Shown: piece by piece, positions 37,434 to 47,850 of the stretch
Layout of the letters: the number at the start of each line of letters is the position of its first letter
How positions within the stretch are numbered: position 1 is the stretch's first letter
NCBI GenBank assembly: GCA_023055355.1
Contig: JALJCS010000004.1
Location: 12,740,001-12,804,000, forward strand
Length of the DNA: 64,000 bases
DNA from: Agelaius tricolor
Taxonomy: Eukaryota > Chordata > Aves > Passeriformes > Icteridae
Direction of reading: 5' to 3'
The notes under the pieces: model-generated
Seen by the model: only the letters and a program-made list of their open reading frames with translations
The model's database searches: none
What the model was told of the DNA's origin: nothing
Made by a program: the position numbers and the translations under genes

Positions 37434-38163
37434 TGTCACAGAGTCACACACTGAAGCTGTTGCTCCATCTACAAGGGTTGTCTAGTCCGACCTCATTCTT
37501 ATACAGGTTTACCTACAGCAGGTTGCTCAAGGCTGTGGCTCATGAATTTTTAAATATCTCCACAGATGGAGACGCCACAGTGACTTTCTGCAACTATTTT
37601 TTTTTTTTTTTTAATATTTAGATTGTATTTCCTGTACTTGAGTTTGTATACATTATCTCTTCTCCTGTCACTGGATACCTGTCTGTCTCCTTCATATTAA
37701 TTCTGTTTCATTGGTTGTTTACACATACTACTGCAACGCCTTGAACCTTCTCTTCTCCAGGCTAAGCAGTCCCTGCTCTCTCAGGCTCTTCTTGTATCAA
37801 AGGTCCTTGAGCATCCTAAATGTCTTCATGGCTATCTCATTTCTTTGCTTTCTCATTCTAGTGGCTCCATCTCTCTTTTGTATCTTGAAGCCCAGAACTG
37901 GGCATATCACTCCAAATTTGGTCACAACAGGGCTGAGTAGATGGGAAGAATCCTTCAACCTCTTGTCAACAGTGCTCCTAATGCACCCCAGAAGACTGTT
38001 AACCTTCTCTGCTGCAAGGACATATTGTGAGCTTGTGTTGTCCACCATAACCCCAAAGCTTTCACTGTAAAACTGCTTTCCAGACAGATGATTTGCTTTT
38101 CTGCTGTTTTGCTGGGGAATGTCTCCCACAGGCACCTGATCAACCATATTAATCTTTTTCAGA
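37434..38163 (-). mobile_element. CR1-type LINE fragment
   Basis: On the - strand, broken frames give pieces of a CR1 ORF2 C-terminus and its 3' region: LGCIRSTVDKRLKD-like text and GVICPVLGFKIQKRD, upstream of an FSLEKRR-like stretch near 37755. The 3' end lies at 37434 ('gtcacagagtcacacactga' on +). A T16 run (37597-37612) interrupts it. It directly adjoins the solo LTR that starts at 38169, so the LTR appears to have inserted at its edge. Confidence 0.8.
37597..37612. repeat. T16 homopolymer inside CR1
   Basis: Sixteen T within the CR1 copy at 37434-38163. It could be slippage growth or the tail of a short secondary insertion. Confidence 0.97.
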
Positions 38164-38168
38164 TGCAT

Positions 38169-38732
38169 TATGATGATTTAACCCAGCAAAACTCACACAA
38201 ATGCGTACGTCATCTTTTAACCAAACCAGCAACCAAGCACCATGCAACTGCTCACTCACCTCCCCACCAGCTAGAAACTTGTAGGTTTGAGATAAAGGCA
38301 ACAGGGAAAGCAAAAGCCATGCATGCAAGCAATGCAAAATAAGGAATTAATTCACTGGTTCCTATGAGCAGCCGGTGTTTTGCATCTCCAGGACAGCAGG
38401 GCCCCCTCATATCTCACAGCGACTTGGGAAGACAAATGACATCACTCAAATGTTCCCTCCTCCCTCCTTCTTGCACCCAACTTTAAATACTGTTCTGGAA
38501 TATCCCTTTGGTCAGTTTGGGTGACCTGTCCCCTCCCAATTTTTCATTCACCCCCAGCTTCCTCACCAGTATGGCAGTACAAAAATCAGAAGAGGCCTTG
38601 TCTCTATGTAAGCCCTGCTTGGCAGTAACAAAAATGTGTCTATCATCACTGTATTCAGCACAAATCCAAAATGCAACCCATAAGTAGTTTTCTGTGAAGA
38701 AAATTAACTCCACCTTGGCCAAAACCAGCACA
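38169..38732 (-). mobile_element. Solo LTR of an avian endogenous retrovirus
   Basis: The - strand starts at 38732 with TGTGCTGGTTTTGGCC, then GAGTTAATTTTCTTCACAG, the 5' edge of an LTR found widely in bird genomes. A TATA-like box (GTATTTAAAG) maps to about 38481-38490, preceded by 'actgaccaaagggatattcc'. Toward the 3' side come 'cctggagatg', 'gcttttgctttccc' and 'ctttatctcaaacc'. The 3' edge near 38169-38184 reads GGGTTAAATCATCATA, where intact copies end in CA. Length is about 564 bp. No internal retroviral genes adjoin, so it is a solo LTR. No clear target-site duplication is visible. The ERV class is not assigned. Confidence 0.88.
38482..38489 (-). promoter_or_regulatory. TATA-like box in solo LTR
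   Basis: The - strand TATTTAAAG lies at the place where this LTR type carries its TATA box, about 240 bp from the LTR 5' edge. It is likely decayed; activity is not implied. Confidence 0.55.
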
Positions 38733-39136
38733 TAATATCTGAGTGCACCTGTAGTATTTGGTTTAACACCTGTTTGTTTAGCTACTTAACCTATATAGAC
38801 TAAGGGAATTACTATGAGTTCGAAAGAACTGCCATGCCACTTGTTTTCACATCGCTTCTGGGATTTTTTTCCATATTGAAGTTTTTTGTTCTTTGAGGCC
38901 TGGTCCGTGTTTGTAACCAGAAAGTTGACAGTTGGCAAACGTTGTCCTGCAGCTTTAGCCGTTTCTGTTTCCTTTCCATAGTCTTGTCTAAAGATGTTAG
39001 AAATAATTGAAACACCATACTGATTGATGAATAGTGTAGCAGTCTCTCTTTGACACAACTTCTCTTTGTGTCACGGTATATGTCATGAGTGGGGTGGGAA
39101 AGACAAAAAGAAAAAATAAAGACAAAAACTCCCAGG
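38733..39136. other. Short non-coding stretch
   Basis: Nothing recognised between the LTR and the duplication that precedes the large palindrome. Confidence 0.5.
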
Positions 39137-39180
39137 GTTATCATATGAACAGATTCAGTGTTATCATATGAACAGATTCA
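39137..39180 (+). repeat. 21-bp tandem duplication, period 23
   Basis: GTTATCATATGAACAGATTC plus A occurs exactly at 39137-39157 and again at 39160-39180, separated by GT. The last five bases of the second copy (ATTCA, 39176-39180) are the first bases of the left arm of the 99-bp inverted repeat, so the two structures are physically joined. Confidence 0.98.
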
Positions 39181-39384
39181 TCTACGTTCAACTGAGATAC
39201 ATCAGTTATGGGCACAAGCAAAAGGAAGGAGCAATTGTTCTGTCCACTTTTGAAGCTTCCAAGGAAACAGAGGATGGACACTGTTTCCTCTGTTTCCTTG
39301 GAAGCTTCAAAAGTGGACAGAACAATTGCTCCTTCCTTTTGCTTGTGCCCATAACTGATGTATCTCAGTTGAACGTAGATGAAT
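39176..39384. repeat. Perfect 99-bp inverted repeat with 11-bp spacer
   Basis: The left arm 39176-39274 is the exact reverse complement of the right arm 39286-39384, all 99 bases. The spacer is TGGACACTGTT. The symmetry breaks at both outer edges (39175 against 39385). Any transcript across it, including unspliced CPLX1 RNA, would fold into a long perfect double strand. No terminal repeats or coding content suggest a named transposon. The lack of any mismatch means it is very young, kept identical by gene conversion, or an assembly fold-back artefact. Confidence 0.99.
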
Positions 39385-42170
39385 TCTCTGGAATCTTTGC
39401 TGCTGAACTGCTAAAAACATAAGCTATTATCTAGGGAGTGTTAACAACAAAATCTACAGTTTAGGATGAAGAACAAAGGAGATGGAAAAAAAGCTTTTCT
39501 AAAAGTAACACAAGAGTGCTTAGTTAAAATGTAGTGTAACGTTTTGGTTCTCATAATACATTTCCTTCCAATTAGTTAACAGTGATACCAGTGTAGCATT
39601 TTGAACATTTAGAAGGTGACTTTGAAATCAGAGGTGAATTAAGAGAATCTATGAGGATCCTAATCCATTCTTGTTCTTCTAAGTGTCTTGTATGCTGAAT
39701 GGCTGCAGAGCAAAATGCCTTACGTATTTAAAAGCTTGGTCTTGGCTAAGAAATAAAAAATAGTTATGCAATTTCACTTATGTGATGAGCTGAGCTGACA
39801 TTACAGCTTAATGATAGTCTAGAAGTAGCACTTAGAATGGAAAAAAAAATCTCTGTTGCTGAATTCCGTTTCCTAAGTAACTGGAGTTTTATGCTGTCTG
39901 GGTAGCTCTAACTGGAGGGAAGCTAAAAAGGAATAAACTCCATAGATTATTGAGCCCAAATCAGTTTGAACATCAGTGGAGAAATCTTTTGAGGGGAACC
40001 CAGAAGTTAAAGATGTTAGTGAGATTTGTAATCACTGGTGTTTGCACAAAAAGGCTGCTTAGATAGATTCCTGCAGTAGGGATATGTGACACAACTAGGC
40101 CATATTTCCTTTTTGCTTGCTGTGAAGTTTAACTTACTTTCAATTTGAGCTGGCCTTCCTTGCACTAAAGAAAAGAAATTGCCAGACAGTTTGGGTAAAT
40201 TTTCCATCAATATGCAAGAGTTTCTGTATTACTCTGATCCTGCAATGAAGGATGCACAATGGTGGTAGAGGAAGGCTGACAGTAGACAGGGACCATGAAT
40301 ATTCCAGGTGGGGTTTGTCTGGGGTCCCTAGGTGTCTTTTTGTTTTAAGCCACAGATTTCCTAGCAATGGAAGCGTCAAGAGGTCTGTGGTTAGGCAGCT
40401 GAATACAGACATTCACATTTACTGTTGTTATTTCCCACCTGGCAAAAAACCCCAACCCTGTGTGTTACAACCAGGTCTTGTAGGGCTTAAAATTACCAGT
40501 TTCGCCATGCTTCTCTGAGGGAGATATAAAGGGGACATTTCTCTGTCACATTTTGGGGGATTGGAGGATTATTTTTGATTCAGGGTTGCTTTCAGATTAG
40601 GGTTCTGGGAAAACATTTAACCTGGAAAAGAAGTGTGGAGAAAAAAGGGATCTGCTTACCTCTTTACAACTTCCTTAGTGGTTATTAGAAGCAATACCAG
40701 TTGATCTGGTAAGTGCCATCACTACAGCAATTCAGGAGGAATCATTGTGACAGGTTGCAGATGTTTTTTCCCTTAAGGATCCAGGTTTCACAATCAGTAT
40801 CCCAAGACCTGATGTGGAAAGCAAGAGCAATCACAGTCCTCCAGCAGTGTTGACAAACGAAGAGTAATTTATAAGGGTAATTTATAAAGGATTGTGAGAA
40901 CTTCTTTCCTTCACTAAGCCTTTCATGAAACCAACAATTACTTGGCAGGTCTTGGATAGTGTCTCCTTCCAGCCCCAGCCTTTGTAAAGGCCAGAAATCT
41001 TTGCTTTATGGAAAACAAGAGATGTTGAATTTGTGTAATTGTGACTATGTGTAAGAACAAGGCTATCTCAGATTAAATCAGTTAAATCTCAGCAATTAGC
41101 CAATATAGAGGTGTTGTGACTCAGCATCTAAGGACCTGCAGCGTTTTTCTAGGAAGAAGGAACCTCTTTTAGGAAAAGATGCAGAGTGTTTTCCTGCTGC
41201 AGGAAAGGTCCAACACTTCTTCCAAAGGGTCTTCTCTTCATCCGTGTAACCAGGCTTGATCCTGCTGCTGCCCTCCAGTGCCCTGATGACGCTGCATCAC
41301 AGTACATGCTCTTCCCCTTTCCTCAGCCATTGTTTTTCTTCCTGGCTGGATTATTGACAGCCATTGCTAATAAAAATGTCAGGATAAATAAATGATAAAT
41401 GGATTTATGCAGAACTTCGGGGATAAAAGGGCATGCAGGAAACCTCCACCTCATAGTTGTGCAAGGGCTTTGCACAACAACAAAAAACTGCCTCAGGAGC
41501 ACACAGGGAATGAAAATTTGGGAACAATGTGTATTCAGCAGTGGAACAAGACAAAGCCATGATCTCACCTAGGTACTAAGCCTTAGAGGTGGTGGTGTCC
41601 AAGAACTGATAAGAGACATGCAGAGTTGCTTCTTCTTTCTGATCCATGGTAGGAGCCTAGAATTCATAAACTCCAACTATTTGCTGTGTTGTCCTACCTG
41701 TCATGGTATGTGTAATTTCTGAGAGCAATTAAGAGTGTGATTACTCATCCCTGCAATCAAGATTTCAAACTCCTTTCCCAGCCCTGTTGTCATTTTGTTC
41801 TGCATGTATCACTTGCCTATTACATTAAAGACCCTTCAAAATCAATCTTCAGTCACTTGGCTGAGCTGATAAAGTGAAAACATAGTGTGGATGGCAGCTT
41901 GTCCTTTTCAGGACTGCAAACAAACTGTGCTGCCTTCATGCAGATCTACAAATTTGGTCTCTTCCTTTTGCTGCTGTGCTTCTCCTGCCAGTTCCAGGTA
42001 ACTTATCTGATCAGGTTAAGTGCTTTCCCCACCTCCTGCTTGGGAAGAGTGTGCTGCCTCCCCAGTGAAAGGAGAAACCTTTCCAGATGCAGAGGGAATG
42101 ACAGATGGCCCTGAGCATGGGGAAGGAGAGAGCTGTCATCCTGGGGGTCTTACCACATCCTGGGGTAAGG
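39385..42170. other. Intronic stretch before the CPLX1 exon
   Basis: No further exon is recognised. It contains copy B of the 50-bp dispersed repeat. It is presumed CPLX1 intron because it leads directly into the acceptor at 42197. Confidence 0.7.
41229..41278 (+). repeat. Dispersed 50-bp repeat, copy B
   Basis: Same sequence as 37356-37405 apart from two transitions (T to C and A to G). The match begins and ends abruptly. It lies 3.87 kb from copy A, on the same strand. Confidence 0.95.
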
Positions 42171-42197
42171 GCTGATTTTCTGTTTTGCTTTGTCTAG
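42171..42197 (+). promoter_or_regulatory. CPLX1: 3' splice site of the CPLX1 exon
   Basis: A branch-point match (CTGAT, A at 42175) lies 22 nt before the AG at 42196-42197. A T-rich tract (TTTTCTGTTTTGCTTTGTCT) lies between them. This fits the exon start at 42198 and shows that the exon is a spliced gene piece, not a processed pseudogene. Confidence 0.9.
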
Positions 42198-42373
42198 GGG
42201 CTACCAAAGACATGGGAAAGATGCTGGGTGGGGATGAGGAGAAAGACCCAGATGCTGCTAAGAAAGAAGAGGAACGACAGGAAGCCCTTCGGCAACAAGA
42301 GGAAGAGAGGAAAGCCAAATATGCCAAGATGGAGGCTGAAAGAGAAGTTATGAGACAAGGAATTCGAGACAAG
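42198..42373 (+). CDS. CPLX1: Complexin-1 internal coding exon (residues 12-69)
   Basis: Complexins are small cytosolic presynaptic proteins that bind the assembled SNARE complex (syntaxin, SNAP-25, synaptobrevin) and both clamp and promote calcium-triggered vesicle fusion with synaptotagmin. The exon gives 58 full codons (ATKDMGK through GIRDK) after two bases that complete a Gly codon, so the upstream intron is phase 1 and the downstream intron phase 0. It holds the end of the N-terminal domain, the acidic and charged accessory helix (about residues 26-47) and the central SNARE-binding helix (about 48-70), with Arg48, Arg59, Arg63 and Lys69 present. It is complexin-1 rather than complexin-2 because of Asp23, Ala30, Tyr52, Lys54, Val61-Met62 and Gly65. 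Gln44 replaces the Ala of mammals. The start exon and the final exon were not found in the window. An open frame on the opposite strand is a shadow. Identification is near certain. Confidence 0.97.
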
Positions 42374-42379
42374 GTAGGT
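42371..42379 (+). promoter_or_regulatory. CPLX1: 5' splice site of the CPLX1 exon
   Basis: The exon ends AAG (Lys69) and is followed at once by GTAGGT, a strong U1 donor match. The reading frame runs on only 26 codons into the intron before a stop. This matches the known complexin exon end after Lys69. Confidence 0.93.
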
Positions 42380-43490
42380 AACTGGCTTTCAACACACACT
42401 GGTCAGCTTGTAATGCCCAGTAAAGAACACCTGTTTTCAGCTGATTTGTGACTAGTTCCCTTCCCTAGGCACCTGGATAGAACCAGGTATTTACTCTGCC
42501 ACACAGAACTTTCTAACTTTGTGCACTCTTCCTCAAGTCCTGTTCCTGTTTAAACACACCTGCCACAGAGCAAAGCCCTGCAAAGCTGAAATAGAAAGTG
42601 AAGGTGAGGGGAGAAACCCATCTATTTTTCTCATCATCTATTAAGCACTCACATTAAATTAAATATTAGAGGCTTCCTTGTCCCTTTGAGGATGCTTTCC
42701 AAGCTTGCATTTGTGGTTTGTGAGAAGAGTCATAATTCAGTGAGTTTCTGAGAGTGAGTTTCTGTTGCAGTTATCTTATGTATTGATTCCAAAGCTTTAT
42801 TGTGTTGACCAGGTGATATGGGACAAATCTACTCTATTGTTAATATTTAGGTTTCTACCACTCACATGGGATTCATCTGAAAGAAAGTTTTTATACATTA
42901 ACTATTAGGGATTGATGTGTGTTTATGTTTTGATGCCTCACCCTCAAGGCCAGGACAAAACTGTCTCTTTGGAATAAGTTATGTTTGTAAGGAGATCTCC
43001 TGGTGTTCAGATATCTTGGAAAGAAATGTGGGCAATGGTTGGACAAGGGGTTTCTAATGATGAAGGCCTGTCAGGTGACTTACAGGACATGCCAAAGAAA
43101 ATACGTGTAGATAAAACAAGAAAGTCTTGTTTAGTATAAGAGGTGTTCCCTTTTGCAGTCCCCTCTGTGCTCTAAGAACATGTCTTGGAACAGACATAAA
43201 CAAAACTATATCTGCATTAGACCAAACTTCTGACCCATTTCTTATGATTCATGATGGAAGCATGAATGAGGGTAAATTTCTCTGGAGACACAGTGCAGCT
43301 TGCAAAGAGTTACTGCAAATTGTTCTGCAAATAAAGAAATTTGGGATAATGCTTCTAAGAAAAGAAAAGACTTAGAGGGAATTATCTACCTTTGACACTG
43401 CCAGAAAAAGCTATCAATATGATCATTTAAAAAAGGATACTGACAGAATGACAGAAATGCAGAACCTCTACCTGGTCAAAATTGTTTTAT
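42380..43490 (+). other. CPLX1: CPLX1 intron following the exon, first part
   Basis: Intronic by position after the donor at 42374. No element or exon is recognised. Confidence 0.75.
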
Positions 43491-43870
43491 AATCATGGAA
43501 TCATAGAATTATTAAATGGTTTTGATTGGAAAAGATCATCTTAAAGATCATCTAGTTACAACCCTCTACCATGGGTAAGGACATTTTTCACTAATCAGGC
43601 TGCTCAGAGCCCATCCCACTTGGTCTTTAACACTTCCAGGGATGGGACAGCCATGTCTTCTCTGGGAAACATGTTCCAGGGCTTCATCACATCTGAAGAA
43701 ATAATTTCTTCCTAATATCTAATCTAAACCAATCCTCTTCTAGTTTAAAAACATTTCCCTAGTCCTGTCACTGCATTCCTCTCCCTCCTTTTTATAAACC
43801 CCCTCAAGGTGTGGAAGTTTGCAGTGAAGTCTCCTGGAGCCTTCTCGTCTCCAGGCTGAACAACTCCAGC
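43491..43870 (-). mobile_element. CR1 LINE 3'-end fragment
   Basis: The + strand starts with the inverted CR1 terminus 'aatcatggaatcatagaatt', then 'gattggaaaagatcatc', 'accatgggtaaggac', 'ttaacacttccagggatggg' and finally 'tctccaggctgaacaac'. This is a 5'-truncated copy antisense to CPLX1, covering the 3' UTR and the very end of ORF2. It lies 1.1 kb into the intron after the exon. Confidence 0.95.
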
Positions 43871-45438
43871 AATAATGTATTTAATGAATATATATCTAGA
43901 GAATCTAGTATATTAATATAAGCATACCAATGGGTGCATAATATATTAAAGGTGTGTTTACAGTAGAACTGTTTTTAAGCACTGACAAAGGTCATGAGGG
44001 GGAATAAAAGAGCAGGAAATTTCTCAGTTGCAGGCAAATGAGCTAATGCCCAGTTTTCACTAGTGACTGTCTCTTCTGGACCGCTGAATTTTTCCCAGAT
44101 GTAGATAGGGGTTGCCTTTTTCTTGCTGTTGGGAAAACTGCTGTAAAACCATTAAAAAAGTCTGAGATGTCCTGTGTTGTAATTTCAAGGTGATCTCATT
44201 CATGACTAGGATGCATACATCCTGAACTACAGCCGGAGGGGATTTCCCTGTGATACTGGCAACTATCTGGACTTTGCTGAGCTGGCTGAGCACTGAGGGG
44301 CAAAGTCTCTTAAAAATGCACTAAAAATTTTTCAAGGAGTTGGGTCTGAAGAAAAGGAGAATGGGAATACTTGAAGGAACATTATCTGACCTCAGTCAAG
44401 GCTCTGCACTGGTGTGGTAGAGTACCTTTGAGATTAGCATCAGGAAGTCTTGCTTTGGGCAGGGCATCTGGATTGTGAGCTCACTTTCCTGTGGTTTTCT
44501 TTTTCCTGGGAATAATCCTAAGTAGCATTCATTTGAAAGATGAAGGTGTTTTCTGCAGAATCAGAAAAGATGGATAAAGCTGTAGAAAGGAGCTGTATCT
44601 CTTCCTCTTTTCTTCTCACCTTGTCCTGACAGAGAAATGGTTTTGATTATATACAAGACTGTCTTCTAGTAGTGATGATTGGTGGTTGGAAATATGAAGC
44701 AAATGTTGAAAGAATTAAAGAAGAGATGGATTATTTCCTTCATTACTTAATTATTTAGCAGTTGCCTTCATTTCTTCTATAACTCCACTAAAAACAAAAA
44801 TGCAGAAAAGATGAAAACTGAAACACATGTTCTTTCTGGTATGTACACAAGCACAAGTTGCTTTTAGCAGGTATGAATAAAATCAAAGACATTTTAAGTT
44901 AAAATCTCCATTATAACATTTGCTCATTTCTCATGTGAGAGAGTGAAAAATGAGCAATTAGTTTGAGTGACTGAATAGGAACAGATTATTTATGCAGAGT
45001 AAAAGTTTGAAAGTGTGTGTCATAGGTTATGAACCCACAGTTACAATTATTCCTTAGTGCAGCCTCAGGATGTTAGGGGAGCAATCCAGGGAATCACAGC
45101 TTCACCAGTGAGCTCATATGGCTCTAGGTAAGGCTGACAGAAAGGATGGACTCATCATGTTTGTTGCTTTAGACTTTTTGCCTTGGCTTTCCAACTAGTG
45201 TTATGAATGCACTCTCTTGTTTAGGGCTTCAGGAAATATGGGAGCCATGGCAGGGCTTAAAAGGAATGATGACAAATTCCACAGATACATTCCAGCCTGT
45301 GTTAACATTTAAATCCAACCTATTAAATTGAGAAACTGAGACATGTATGCCCTCAACCCAGCATGGCAGCTGGGTATGGAAATTACTTATGGAGAGGTAG
45401 TACAAATTACACAGAAATGAGTTGTTTGGGTTTCCCTA

Positions 45439-45465
45439 CCCCCCCCCCCCCCCCCCCCCCCCCCC
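45439..45465. repeat. C27 homopolymer
   Basis: Twenty-seven uninterrupted C between CCCTA and ATTAAA. The - strand is G27. True length is uncertain because such tracts are poorly sequenced. Confidence 0.9.
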
Positions 45466-45551
45466 ATTAAAAATATGATGCATTTTCATTTGGAAATAAA
45501 ATTTTAGGAATAACATTTGAACATGACATTTTGAAATAACTGGACCACCTC

Positions 45552-45605
45552 AGCTACTACCCAATATCTACCCAATGCTACTAGTCTGAGCTACTACCCA
45601 ATATC
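45552..45605 (+). repeat. 17-bp direct repeat, period 37
   Basis: AGCTACTACCCAATATC occurs exactly at 45552-45568 and 45589-45605, with a further partial 'ctacccaat' between them. Confidence 0.95.
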
Positions 45606-46468
45606 AAAGTCCAGCATCTGGTACTGAAAGTGGATTGAAAGAATGTAAAGAGCATAACTGGGGTACACTCCAGCTTCCTCCTACCTCAGGAGGGCTGCAT
45701 GCAGCTAACATTCTGATCTGATCTGGTTTTGGTCTTGACACTAATGCCTCACAGATCTTCTGGGCCCTATCCCCAGCTGCCTCTGTGGAGAGTTACCACA
45801 CCTGACCAGCTCAGGCATGACTGCTGAGAGGTCTCCAGTGCCCCTTTGTCTGGCAGGTGAGGCTATGGATAGCTAATATCCCTGCTACCTTGCTAATAGC
45901 AAGTACTATCAGCTTGCCATTCTGCAGCAGCTTTCTTTCCAGTGCTCTTGGGTGGAATACTGCCTTCTATAAATTAATTGTTTGTGTATGTCCACACCTC
46001 AGCAGTGAAAGTGAATTACTTTCTTTTTTTCTTTTTGTCATAATTAGTTATTTACATAATTAATTATTTCTACTGTGGTAGAGACCAGTCCTGAGGAGCC
46101 CCTAGTCCATGCTCAGTAGTTAACACTCTACCTGTCTTAGTGAGACAGTGTCCACAGTTTGGCTTCCTGAAAATCTCAGACATGTTTTAGACAGTCAGCA
46201 TTGCAAATCCTGTTGAAAGGTAGCAGAAGCTCAGAGATATCCTTACAATAGTGGGTTTAAACCAAAAGGGATGGAAGCATGGTCCAAATGGCTTGACTGC
46301 AGGACAGAATTTAGGTTTAGGTCCATACTGGAGTTGGAGCATGAGCTGCTTCAGTAGTTTTTTTATATACTCAGGTCTCTGAGTGAAAGGGGAAGTGTCC
46401 CTGGCCCAGCTTGTCTTTAACCAGCCTTATATGCTAGTCATATGCTATACAGCCATGGTTTATAGCAC

Positions 46469-46574
46469 ATTAATAAGGATTCCTGTGCTTACATTATTAA
46501 GGATTCATGTCCTACAGAGCACATAGCCCATGTCCAATAAGCAGAAGTTTAATTATATTAATAAGGATTTCTGC
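46469..46574 (+). repeat. Three copies of an 18-bp motif
   Basis: Variants of ATTAATAAGGATTCCTGT lie at 46469-46486, 46493-46510 and 46557-46574, each differing by one to three bases. They look like the remains of a local duplication. Confidence 0.85.
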
Positions 46575-47360
46575 CCTTTCAATGGAGCATGAAATCTGCA
46601 TGAAAAGTATGGAAAAGTGTCAAATAGAAAATTGTAATGTGGAAGATTTAAAGTTGTCTCTACAATTGTAATTGTCCTTGCTGAATGCTGTGCAAAGGTG
46701 TGACAAAGTGCATGATTGTTTTTTATACTTCTAGGAACCTCAACTTTCCCACTGCATAAGACAAAGTTAATTGTTTTCTTAATCAACAGATGTTCAGTAT
46801 TTCATCTCTGATGTGTCTTACAACCTATGTTCTCAAAATCATTTACAATGCAATATCAAAATTCTGATGGCAGTATAATGAATTTCCTTATCTGAGGGTT
46901 AAATTCTCTATTGCTATTATTACTATGCTTTCACTAACATAGCTCTGTTCATCTTAAGCAGGGTTTATTCTGATATTTATCAGGGTGGGGGGACAGAATT
47001 TTTTTTAGATTTTTCTGTTTGCGAGGTATGAATGCAGAAGGGTTGTTATGTGGTCTAAGCTTTGGTGGCACAAGAATGTTAACAACGTGTTCCATCAGTG
47101 AGCCTCCATGGAATAGCAAGAAATGCTCAAAACTGCTTGTGCCTTTGCAGGCAATAGAGGAATGGCAAAATCTGTGTTTGAGGTTTGTTCCTCCAGGCAG
47201 CAAGCATATCACACAGCAGGAGAATGTGTGTCCTTGCTCTGTTTGAGTCTCTTCTGTCTCTGGGTGTGTGCCACTAATTCTTCCCATATTTCTTATTGGC
47301 CCATTTAATGTGCTTTTGGTGGTTAGGCAGTAAGATTCTCTGCAATATTTGGAATTGTCC

Positions 47361-47850
47361 AAAGAATCATTGAAGAGTTTGAGTTAGAGATCATCGAGTT
47401 CCAGCCCCTCCCTCTTGTGGTCAGGGGCACCTGCCACTAGACCAGGTTGCTCAAGGCCCCATCTAACCTGACAGTGAGCACTGCCAGGGATGGGGCATCC
47501 ACAACTTCTCTGGACAACCTGCGTCAGTGCCTCGCCACCCTCACAGTACAGAATTTCTACCTGTTCTGTAATACAAACCTGCCCTCTTGCCATTCAAAGA
47601 CATTCCCCCTTGCCCTGTCATTCCAAGGCCTTGTCCATGTCCCTTTCCACACTGGAAGGATGCTCTAAGTGTCCCTGAAGCCTTTTTTTTTTCTAGGCTG
47701 AAGAGACCCCAGCCAACCCAGCCTGTCTTCACAGGAGAGGTTCTTTAGGCTTTGTTTCTCCTCTTTGTGACTCTCTGGACTCTCTTCAGCAGGTCCATGT
47801 CCTTCTCATGTTGGAGGTCCCAGAGCTGGACACAGCACTCTGTGTCCTAG
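47361..47850 (-). mobile_element. CR1 LINE 3'-end fragment
   Basis: The + strand reads 'gagatcatcgagttcca', 'caggttgctcaaggcccc', 'gccagggatggggcatcca', 'cctcgccaccctcacagta' and later 'caggtccatgtccttctc' and 'gagctggacacagcactc'. This is the reverse complement of a CR1 3' UTR and the last part of ORF2 (the EVCCVQLWD-like region). It is 5'-truncated and disrupted by a T10 run near 47682. Confidence 0.96.

Larger units (their letters stand above)
43871..47360. other. Intronic stretch with small repeats
   Basis: No exon or element is recognised. It contains the C27 tract, a 17-bp direct repeat and a thrice-repeated 18-bp motif. Confidence 0.5.

Noticed and set aside
39168..39422. 84-codon open frame through the palindrome
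   Set aside because: The frame simply reads both arms of the inverted repeat. Its content is explained by the duplication and has no protein-like domain.
1..42197. CPLX1 promoter, CpG island or start exon
   Set aside because: No CpG-dense stretch and no sequence encoding the 11-residue start was seen. A short exon could be missed by eye.
42136..42399. 87-codon open frame antisense to the CPLX1 exon
   Set aside because: It is the shadow of a highly charged, purine-rich coding exon, which leaves few stops on the other strand.
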